From: JAAXHH01 sp965225915
Lineage (GTDB): Bacteria > JAAXHH01
DNA length: 64,000 nt
Assembly (NCBI GenBank): GCA_965225915.1
Contig: OZ245326.1
Coordinates: 1,302,001-1,366,000 of the forward strand
Reading direction: 5' to 3'
Below are positions 1-7,032 of this stretch, one piece after another. A program made the position numbers and the translations under genes. How positions within the stretch are numbered: the stretch's first letter is position 1; each line of letters opens with the position of its first letter. The notes beneath the pieces were generated by a model that saw nothing but the letters and a program-made list of their open reading frames with translations, ran no database searches and was not told where the DNA came from.

Positions 1-231
1 GCAGATATCCCCGGGCAGCGTACGGCTCGTCAGGTTCTCGGGCGGGATGACGATGTCCTCGGACATGAAATAGGCGATCTCGCTGCCGGAGTAGACGGCG
101 TGGATGCCCTCTTCTTCCATCGGCAGCGCGTCCCAAACCGCCTGGCAGGTCTTCGGTGCCTCGTCCTCCAGCATCTCGGCGTCGACCGAGACGCTTTCAT
201 CGATGAAGGTTAATCGGATCCTACGTGCCAT
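1..231 (-). CDS. DUF3830-like protein, cut by window edge
   Basis: The minus strand is open from ATG at 231 to the window edge, giving 77 residues that begin MARRIRLTFIDESVSVDAEM. They continue through a short acidic stretch to IHAVYSGSEIAYFM. This resembles the N-terminal half of DUF3830 (cyclophilin-like fold) proteins, which are small, uncharacterised and often found in catabolic loci. The C-terminus lies outside the window. An upstream in-frame ATG at 240 adds only three residues; I prefer 231 because MARRIRL matches the usual family beginning. No clear Shine-Dalgarno site precedes either ATG. The substrate is unknown and the family name is from memory. Confidence 0.6.
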   Translation of the reverse strand, partial: MARRIRLTFIDESVSVDAEMLEDEAPKTCQAVWDALPMEEEGIHAVYSGSEIAYFMSEDIVIPPENLTSRTLPGDIC

Positions 232-271
232 GGCTTGCATCCAGTCTTCGAACGGAAAACGATCTTGCCTT

Positions 272-313
272 CCAGGTACAGACCTCCCAGGCCCAGACCT
301 CCCAGGCCCAGAC
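272..313. repeat. 15-bp tandem repeat, about 3 copies
   Basis: The unit CCCAGGCCCAGACCT occurs at 286-300 and, incomplete, at 301-312. A diverged copy lies at 272-285. The array sits between the broken barrel gene and the DUF3830 gene, so it lies in their spacer. No function is evident; it looks like replication slippage. Confidence 0.7.
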
Positions 314-1094
314 TACAGTTTCAGAAAGAACCCGATATCCCAGGATGGCGCGTCCAGCAGATTGCGAGCACCAGTATATTTCGTTACACCCGCGTTGATT
401 CCTGCATTCGGAGTGATATAGACGTTGACCTCGGGCCGAAGGACAGGTACTGCAGATCATTCAGGGTCAATTCATCATCCGTGCCTAGAGCTTTCACACC
501 GCGAATCCATCCCGATACCCCGATCCGCTCGCCGACCATGAAACCTGCCTCCAGGGCGTACCTCAGTTCGTCGGAGAAATCGCTTTCGCGATTGTTGAAG
601 CCGATTTCAGCTTTAAGGTAACCCGGTGTCGGCCACAGGGAATGGCCGACCTGGAGCGAGAACAACTGGTTAAATTCACCGTCGCCGGTGAACAGGCCGA
701 CTTCCTGGTCTGAAAAGGAATCTCCCAGCGGCAATCCGGCCATGACCTGAAGGCTCACGACCGTGGCCCCATTGGTGAGCAATCCAATCCTGACTCCGAG
801 CTCCCAGTCCCCTGTACCCGCCTTGGTATCGGACCCGGGCCTATCTTCACTGATGCGCTGGTAGAAGGGTAGGTAGCCTACAAGCGTCAACCGGTCCACA
901 AGGCCGAATTCACCATACAGGCTGGTTGTATAACGGCTCTGGTCCGTAATGGCCACCTTTTCTCCCGAGGGCTGGAAATAGGAATCGCTCCGTATTAACT
1001 GCTCGTTCAGCTTGAAGTATCCCTTCCCCTTGGGATGAGTCCATCCTCCGGCGAAGGCCGTACAGGTCTGAAAGAAAAACCCCGCAATCAAGGC

Positions 1095-1113
1095 TATAGG
1101 AACCTCTGATCAA
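1095..1113. repeat. Left target duplication plus IS inverted repeat
   Basis: TATA target duplication at 1095-1098, then inverted repeat GGAACCTCTGATCAA at 1099-1113. It matches the right end without a mismatch. Confidence 0.9.
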
Positions 1114-2328
1114 GTCTTGGCGTTGTTTTCATGAATGAAGTAATATGATATCGGTCCAAGTCCTGTAATGTGAATCGATAACTCACCGCGCCAGGTAAAG
1201 TGGGGTAACTGTCCATGAAACAGTCGAGCTTTTCGGATATGGCCTACGATCAGAAGAAGAAGAAAACGCGCAAGGAACGCTTTCTGGGTGAGATGGACGC
1301 GGTGCTGCCCTGGGACCTCTTGCTTGCCCCCATACTGGAGCACTATCCGAAGCCGGGCAACGGCAGGCGTCCTATTGGGGCTCTGGTGATGCTCAGGATC
1401 TACTTCATGCAGCAGTGGTACGGCCTCTCCGATCCGGCCATGGAAGACAGTCTCTACGACGTGGAATCGATGCGCCGCTTCGCGGGCGTGGATATGAACG
1501 GCGTGCCCGACGAGACGACGATCTGCAAGTTCCGTCACTTTCTGGAAGCCCATGGACTGACCCGGACGTTGTTCGAGCAGACGAAGCGTTACCTGTCCGA
1601 TCGGGGCATGATGGTCAGCGAAGGCACGATCGTGGATGCGACGATCATCCATGCGCCGTCGTCGACCAAGAACAAGGAGGGGAAAAGGGACCCCGAGATG
1701 GCCAGCACGAAGAAGGGCAACACCTGGCATTTTGGCATGAAGGCCCACGTGGGCAGCGATCCGAAGGGACGGGTGCACAGCGTTACGACCACGCCCGCCT
1801 CGGTCCACGACGCAAAGGAGATGGAGGCCTGTCTGCATGGCCGGGAGAAGGCGATCTACGGCGACAAGGCCTATGCGGACGAAAGGCGAAGACAACGGGC
1901 AGAAAAAGAAGGCGTCCAATGGCGGGTGCATCGCAAGGCCAACCGAGGCAGACGCCTTAACTGCGCGGACCGGTCGTTCAACCGAAAGAGCAATCGCGTA
2001 CGAGCAAGGGTCGAACATCCCTTTGGCATCATCAAGCACCTGTGGGGCTATCGCAAGGTCAGGTACCGGGGTCTTGCCAAGAACACGGCCCATCTCTTCA
2101 CCCTGTTCGCCCTGGCCAACTTCTATATGGCCCGGCGGGAACTGGCGGTCACATAGGGAGAGGTCCGTCCAATACGGGCGGAACCGGGCAGAAAAGTCGG
2201 TCCGGGTACCCGCCGAGGCCGGAAATACACGCAGAAGCACCCCCAATGATGCTGTTTTCAACATGATCGTCCTCTGAATGGACTCATATCATAACACTCG
2301 CTCGAACGACCGGTTGATCAGAGGTTCC
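1099..2328 (+). mobile_element. IS5-family insertion sequence, complete
   Basis: This 1230-bp element has perfect 15-bp terminal inverted repeats: GGAACCTCTGATCAA at 1099-1113 and its complement at 2314-2328. It is flanked by a 4-bp direct repeat TATA (1095-1098 and 2329-2332). It carries one transposase gene of the IS5 DDE type. Deleting the element and one TATA restores the reading frame of the interrupted signal peptide, which fixes both ends. The perfect repeats and intact transposase suggest a recent insertion. A 172-bp tail after the transposase stop holds no further gene. Confidence 0.92.
1215..2156 (+). CDS. IS5-family DDE transposase
   Basis: A 313-residue transposase that cuts and joins the ends of the surrounding IS. 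The N-terminal part holds RPIGALVMLRIYFMQQWYGL and PDETTICKFRHFLE, typical of the IS5 group. The catalytic triad is visible as Asp in IVDATIIHAP, Asp in IYGDKAYAD and Glu in RARVEHPFG, with the YRKVRYRGLAKN motif after the Glu. Length and order match intact IS5 transposases. No frameshift is present, so the enzyme should be active. It reads opposite to the gene it interrupts. A GTAAAGTGGGG stretch upstream offers at best a weak ribosome site. Confidence 0.95.
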   Translation: MKQSSFSDMAYDQKKKKTRKERFLGEMDAVLPWDLLLAPILEHYPKPGNGRRPIGALVMLRIYFMQQWYGLSDPAMEDSLYDVESMRRFAGVDMNGVPDETTICKFRHFLEAHGLTRTLFEQTKRYLSDRGMMVSEGTIVDATIIHAPSSTKNKEGKRDPEMASTKKGNTWHFGMKAHVGSDPKGRVHSVTTTPASVHDAKEMEACLHGREKAIYGDKAYADERRRQRAEKEGVQWRVHRKANRGRRLNCADRSFNRKSNRVRARVEHPFGIIKHLWGYRKVRYRGLAKNTAHLFTLFALANFYMARRELAVT

Positions 2329-2332
2329 TATA
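2314..2332. repeat. Right IS inverted repeat plus target duplication
   Basis: Inverted repeat TTGATCAGAGGTTCC at 2314-2328, followed by the second TATA copy at 2329-2332. Because TATA is its own complement, the repeats can look longer than they are. Confidence 0.9.
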
Positions 2333-2395
2333 GTATAGACGGTTTTCGACATGTGGATATTCCCACTAAATGATGCCGATGACAAATGGATCAAT

Positions 2396-2413
2396 AAAAC
2401 CGATACCGGTTTT
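2396..2413 (-). terminator. Possible terminator after the lipoprotein/barrel operon
   Basis: AAAACCG (2396-2402) and CGGTTTT (2407-2413) form a 7-bp stem with a 4-nt loop. Read on the minus strand it ends in TTTTATT. It lies about 80 bp beyond the stop of the barrel gene at 2490. The stem is A/T-rich, so the call is tentative. Confidence 0.4.
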
Positions 2414-2489
2414 TGAAGATGTACTACTGGGTCAAAAAAACACGGACGGTATTTTCTTTCTGTACTTCCGCGTTTTTTCAACTACCTGA

Positions 2490-3314
2490 CTACATTTTCA
2501 GAAATACCCCTATACTCCAGGTGGGGGCGTCCAGCATGTTGTGGGCTCGGGTGTATCTCGTCATACTGGCGGTGATCCCCGCATTGGGCGTAACGTAGAA
2601 ACTAACCTCGGGACCAAAGGCCAGGTACTCGATATCGTTGCGCGGGTGAAACTCATCGTCCGCTCTGTCGAGGGCTTCGACCCCACGTAACCAGACTGAT
2701 ATACCTACTCGGTCGCCAATCGTATATCCCGCCTCCAGACTGTACCGCAGTTCGTCGGCGTAATTGTCCTCGGGATCGTCATCACTTTTCCGGTTGTTAT
2801 ACCCGATCTCACCTTTCAAGTATGCGGGTAGCGGATAAAGCGAATGGCCTACCTGCAACGAGAAATGCTGGTTGAATTCGCCGTCGCCGGTCCAGAGGAC
2901 GATATCGTTATCAGCATCTCCAAGGGGCAATCCAGCCAGGGCTTGCAGGCTGACCACCGTTGGCCCGCCGGTAAGTAGCCCGATCCTGACCCCTACGTCC
3001 CAGTCACCAAGTCCGGTCGATGAATCGAACCCTTCGAGATCCACACTGAGGTGTTGATATATTGGCATGTAGCCCACTAGCGTTACACGATCGATCAGGC
3101 CGAATTCACCATAAAGACTTGTCGTATAGCCACTGACGGTCGGTATCTCACCTTTGGAGCCGTCTGCAAAGGAAAGTGATTCCGCGCGTATGATCTGCTC
3201 GCTCAGCTTGAAGTACCCTTTACCCTGGGGTTGGGTCCATCCACCGGCGTAAGCAAAGGCAGTATGGCAGAGAACCACCGCGGAGATCAGCATGGAGAAG
3301 ACAATCCTGTTCAT
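2490..3314 (-). CDS. XagA-like outer-membrane beta-barrel protein
   Basis: A 274-residue protein with signal peptide MNRIVFSMLISAVVLCHTAFA. The mature part begins GGWTQPQGKGYFKLSEQII, a start I associate with XagA-like and MetA-pathway-type outer-membrane proteins. Alternating hydrophobic strands (TTSLYGEFGLIDRVTLVGYM, DVGVRIGL, FSLQVGHSL, EVSFYVTPNAG) and the C-terminal GVFLKM support an outer-membrane barrel. AAAGGAG lies 8 nt before the ATG. It is the last gene of a probable operon: the upstream 1223-residue lipoprotein ends 19 nt before it. A broken paralogue lies just downstream. The transported substrate, if any, is unknown. Confidence 0.7.
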   Translation of the reverse strand: MNRIVFSMLISAVVLCHTAFAYAGGWTQPQGKGYFKLSEQIIRAESLSFADGSKGEIPTVSGYTTSLYGEFGLIDRVTLVGYMPIYQHLSVDLEGFDSSTGLGDWDVGVRIGLLTGGPTVVSLQALAGLPLGDADNDIVLWTGDGEFNQHFSLQVGHSLYPLPAYLKGEIGYNNRKSDDDPEDNYADELRYSLEAGYTIGDRVGISVWLRGVEALDRADDEFHPRNDIEYLAFGPEVSFYVTPNAGITASMTRYTRAHNMLDAPTWSIGVFLKM

Positions 3315-3333
3315 ATTACTGCTCCTTTACGTA

Positions 3334-6300
3334 TTAGTTACTCAATGAGGCCCGAGCTATTCCCACTTTGAATGCCCTGCAATGAAGAACAACATGGCTG
3401 TAGGAGTCAATGGTCTCGCCCGATCTGGGTGTAAAGGTTCTGGAAAAACTGGATTGATTTGTAACTTCACCGAAACCTCTGGCGCCATCAGGCAAAGAAG
3501 CGCCTGCGTCCCAGTCAATACGCGAACTGGTGTAAAGAGCCAACCACGCATCCGGTGCGTTTCCATCGTTCAGACCGGTTATTTCCAGTTTGAGACGCCC
3601 GCCAGCGATTTCACTAAATGTCACGGAACCAGCAGCAGATGTATAGCCTGACCAACCACTGATCGAACCGGTACGGCTTTTTAATGTTGGAGGTGGCGGT
3701 GGTGGGGGCGGCGTAGTCACCGTCAAATTCGCCGAGCCGGACACGCCGTCAACAGTTGCCCTTATCGTTGTGGAGCCGGCGTTTACCCCTGTAGCAGTTG
3801 TAGCCAATCCAGATGAAGGATTTAACGTGGCGACGGAAGTCATGCTGCTCGTCCACGTAAATGTCTTGCCGGATATCACCCCGTTGTCCGAGTCATAGGC
3901 TGTCGCAGTAAACCGCTGGGTCTCGCCTTCCTCGATCGAATCTGACGATGGACTCACGGAGACGCTGTTTACAGTTGGAGGTGGTGGTGGTGGTTCGGTC
4001 ACTGTTAGCATTGCCGTACCGGATCTTCCACCACCCGTTGCTGTGATCGTTGCCGTTCCCGCAGTCACTGCCATTGCCCTGCCCGATGACGAGTTGATCG
4101 TAGCCACGGATGCTCTATTGCTCGTCCACGAAACGGCCACGCCCTGTATCGCTACATTGTAAGAAGTATAAGCCGTCGCACTGAACAGCTGTGTATCACC
4201 TACTTCGATAGAACGCGACGAAGGACTCACCGACACCCTCGAGACAGCCGGCCTTACGGTCAGCGTCGCCGTACCCGACTTTCCGTCCGCTGTTGCTGTG
4301 ATCGTTACCTGGATCGGGCTTGATCCCGCTCTTGCACCTGTCGCCTGACCAGAAGCACTGATCGTCGCCACCGACTCGTTGCTGCTTTCCCAGGTAAAAC
4401 TAGCGTTAACAATATCATCGTTGTCGGCGGTAAAGGCCGTCGCCACGAACTGCCGGGTGCCACCTTCATCTATGGTCGCCGAAGAGGGATCTACCGTTAC
4501 CCTGTCTACCACTTGCGGAGGTGGAGGTGGCTCGGTAACCGTAAGCGATGCAGTGCCGGACCTGCCACCTGCCGATGCCCTGATTGTGGTTGATCCCGCG
4601 CTCACCCCCCTTGCCAATCCAGATGAACTGATCGTCGCGACCGATTCCCTGCTACTCGTCCACGTAAAACTCACCCCGGAAATAACCCTTCCGCCAGAAG
4701 TCCGCGCCGTCGCCGAAAACCGCTGCGTGTCGCCTTCCTCTATCGTAGCGTTCGATGGACTCACCGATATACTGGCTATAGTCGGTGGAGGCGGAGGAGG
4801 CTCCGTAACCGCCAGTGTCGCCGAACCGGCGACACCGTCGGCAGTCGCCGAGATCGTGGTCGATCCTGCTGCTTCACCACTCGCCAGCCCGGTTGAATCG
4901 ATCGTCGCGACCGATTCGTCGCTGCTCATCCACGTGAATGTCACGTCCGATATCTCCATGTTATCCGACGTGTAGGCAATAGCCGTGAATTGTTGCATGC
5001 TTCCTTCTCGAATGGAAGCCGTCCCTGGACTCACGGTTATGGTGTCTACGACAGGCGGAGGCTCCGAAACCATGATCATGACAGGTTCGGAGATTATGCC
5101 ATCCGCCGTGGCGGTGATATTTGCTGTTCCCGCGCCGATAGCGGTTACGAGCCCGGTCTGATCAACAGTCGCTACGTCGATATTATCACTCGACCACATG
5201 AACTGAATCCCGCCGATCATGGTTCCTTCGGATGTGCGTGCAACCGCTGTAAGCTGATGCGTATCGCCAACTTCAAACATCAATGTTGGCATGTCCACGG
5301 TAATGTTGTCGATCTCCGGAGGAGTCTCCAGTACCGTTACGGTCGCCGGCATGCTCGTTACACCGTCAGCCATCGCAGTAATCATCGCCGTACCGGCTCC
5401 TGTCGCTGTTACCAGCCCGGTGTCATCGACCGTTGCCACCCCGGTATCATCGCTCGACCAAGCGAAGCTCACGTCCGGAATCATCATGCCATCAGAAGTC
5501 CATGCAGTCGCCTCAAACTGAAACGTGCCTCCCACCTCGAACATCATGGACGTCGGGTTCACGGTAATGCTGGCTATCATTTGAGGCGGGGGTTCGGTCA
5601 CCGTCAGCGTCGCCATCCCGGATACGCCATCGGCCGTCGCCGTAATCGTGGCTTCTCCTGCGCTGACACCCGTCGCCAAACCAGATTGATCGATCGACGC
5701 GACCATCTCGTTGCTACTTGCCCACGAAACCATCGCATCGGTAACGACCATTCCGTCGGATCTCGTGACCACCGCCTCGAACTGTTGCGACTCTCCTTCC
5801 TCTATCGACGCCATCACGGGGGTCACCGTGACGGTCATGACCGGCGGAGCTTCGACGGTGATCATCACGGGTTCACTCGTTACTCCGCCTGACACCGCCC
5901 TGATCATGGCCGTACCAACATCGACAGCCGTGGCCAGGCCGGATTCGTCAATAGTCATCACCGCCGTATTGCTGCTCGTCCACGTGACTGGCGCTCCTTC
6001 CAGGGTAGAACCATCGGTAGTCCGGACCGTAGCTGCGAATATGCGGAATTCTCCGACTGTCAATTGCTGCGGGGAAGATGGACTGACAGTTACGCTATCT
6101 ACCTGAGGCGCGATTACGGTTATCATCACCGGCGCACTCGTCACACCGTCCGCTACCGCCCTGATTATGGCCATACCCGTACCTACTGCCGTGGCTAAAC
6201 CCGTAGAATCGATGGAAACCACAGCCGTATTGCTGCTCGTCCATGACACTTCCACGTCATCCCGCGTCGACTCGTCCGATGTACGGGCGGTCGCGGCGAA

Positions 6301-7005
6301 CATCCGTGTACTTCCGACCATCAACTGCTGTGGGGCAGATGGATTGACCGTGACGCTTGCGATCGGGGGTGCGGTCACGGTAATCGTCACCGGTGAGCTA
6401 GTCACACCGTCCGCCACCGCCCTGATTATGGCCATACCTATACCTACAGCCGTGGCTAAGCCCTTCGAGTCGATGGTCACCACGGCCGTATTGCTGCTCG
6501 TCCACGAAACTTCCACGTCATCCCGTGTCGATCCATCGGCTGTTCGGGCCGTTACGGCAAACATTCGGGTGCCACCGACTGTCAACTGCTGCGGAGAGGA
6601 CGGATTTACCGTGACACTTGCGATAGGAGGCGCAGCCACGGTTACCGTCACCGGCGCGCTCGTTATTCCGTCAGCCACCGCCCTGATTATGGCCGTGCCG
6701 ACACCGACGGCAGTCGCAAGACCCTGTGCGTTGATGGACACGACAGCGGTGTTGCTGCTCGTCCACGTAATCGTCGTGCCGCTCACCGACGACCCGTCCG
6801 AGGTACGGGCCGTCGCCGTAAAACGCTGCGTACCGCCAACCCGCAGTTTCGCTGAAGTCGGGCTGACGACAACACTGGCAACCGATGGCGGAGGAATAAC
6901 TACCGGCTTGGTGGGCGACTCCTTGCCACATCCAGAGGTTAGGATCAGCACCGTGCCTACACTCACGATGAGGCCCGATACGACGCTATGAATCGATTTG
7001 CACAC
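3334..7005 (-). CDS. Lipoprotein with 12 BIG2 domains and C-terminal DM13 domain
   Basis: A 1223-residue lipoprotein. The signal peptide ends in lipobox LTSGC, followed by GKESPTKP. About twelve BIG2 (bacterial Ig-like 2) repeats of 85-90 residues then run from residue 40 to about 1090. Each has the pattern TVSPS, (Q)F(T)A, TWTSS, VATI, GLAT, GTATITA, LTVTE, and they are joined by proline runs. The last 115 residues resemble a DM13 domain: SISGWSGYTSAAGSVTFSE near its start and VVLHCRAFKVGIARA at its end, with the single Cys that DM13 conserves. GTG start at 7005; the ribosome site is weak. It follows the 873-residue homologue after 27 nt, so it is probably co-transcribed. It is likely anchored in the outer membrane and perhaps surface-exposed (inference from lipobox and Ig array). 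Confidence 0.85.
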   Translation of the reverse strand: MCKSIHSVVSGLIVSVGTVLILTSGCGKESPTKPVVIPPPSVASVVVSPTSAKLRVGGTQRFTATARTSDGSSVSGTTITWTSSNTAVVSINAQGLATAVGVGTAIIRAVADGITSAPVTVTVAAPPIASVTVNPSSPQQLTVGGTRMFAVTARTADGSTRDDVEVSWTSSNTAVVTIDSKGLATAVGIGMAIIRAVADGVTSSPVTITVTAPPIASVTVNPSAPQQLMVGSTRMFAATARTSDESTRDDVEVSWTSSNTAVVSIDSTGLATAVGTGMAIIRAVADGVTSAPVMITVIAPQVDSVTVSPSSPQQLTVGEFRIFAATVRTTDGSTLEGAPVTWTSSNTAVMTIDESGLATAVDVGTAMIRAVSGGVTSEPVMITVEAPPVMTVTVTPVMASIEEGESQQFEAVVTRSDGMVVTDAMVSWASSNEMVASIDQSGLATGVSAGEATITATADGVSGMATLTVTEPPPQMIASITVNPTSMMFEVGGTFQFEATAWTSDGMMIPDVSFAWSSDDTGVATVDDTGLVTATGAGTAMITAMADGVTSMPATVTVLETPPEIDNITVDMPTLMFEVGDTHQLTAVARTSEGTMIGGIQFMWSSDNIDVATVDQTGLVTAIGAGTANITATADGIISEPVMIMVSEPPPVVDTITVSPGTASIREGSMQQFTAIAYTSDNMEISDVTFTWMSSDESVATIDSTGLASGEAAGSTTISATADGVAGSATLAVTEPPPPPPTIASISVSPSNATIEEGDTQRFSATARTSGGRVISGVSFTWTSSRESVATISSSGLARGVSAGSTTIRASAGGRSGTASLTVTEPPPPPQVVDRVTVDPSSATIDEGGTRQFVATAFTADNDDIVNASFTWESSNESVATISASGQATGARAGSSPIQVTITATADGKSGTATLTVRPAVSRVSVSPSSRSIEVGDTQLFSATAYTSYNVAIQGVAVSWTSNRASVATINSSSGRAMAVTAGTATITATGGGRSGTAMLTVTEPPPPPPTVNSVSVSPSSDSIEEGETQRFTATAYDSDNGVISGKTFTWTSSMTSVATLNPSSGLATTATGVNAGSTTIRATVDGVSGSANLTVTTPPPPPPPPTLKSRTGSISGWSGYTSAAGSVTFSEIAGGRLKLEITGLNDGNAPDAWLALYTSSRIDWDAGASLPDGARGFGEVTNQSSFSRTFTPRSGETIDSYSHVVLHCRAFKVGIARASLSN

Positions 7006-7032
7006 TTTCCGGTTCAGAGTAACACTCCTGCA

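Larger units (their letters stand above)
313..2352 (-). pseudogene. Outer-membrane barrel gene broken by IS and frameshift
   Basis: This is a paralogue of the intact gene at 2490-3314. The ATG at 2352 encodes MSKTVYTI and then runs into the IS. Joining 2329 to 1094 with one copy of TATA restores the frame to MSKTVYTIALIAGFFFQ, a signal peptide followed by AGGWTHPKGKGYFKLNEQ. The body is collinear with the paralogue down to LQYLSFGP. There, at about 437, one G is missing (CCCGAGG for expected CCCGGAGG). In the shifted frame the true C-terminus is readable, ending SWDIGFFLKL with its stop at 313-315. Two independent lesions make this a pseudogene. The family resembles XagA-like or MetA-pathway-type outer-membrane proteins; its function is not established. 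Confidence 0.85.

Noticed and set aside
272..313. CRISPR array
   Set aside because: Only about three 15-bp copies without spacers; no cas genes in the window. The same applies to the other short tandem arrays.
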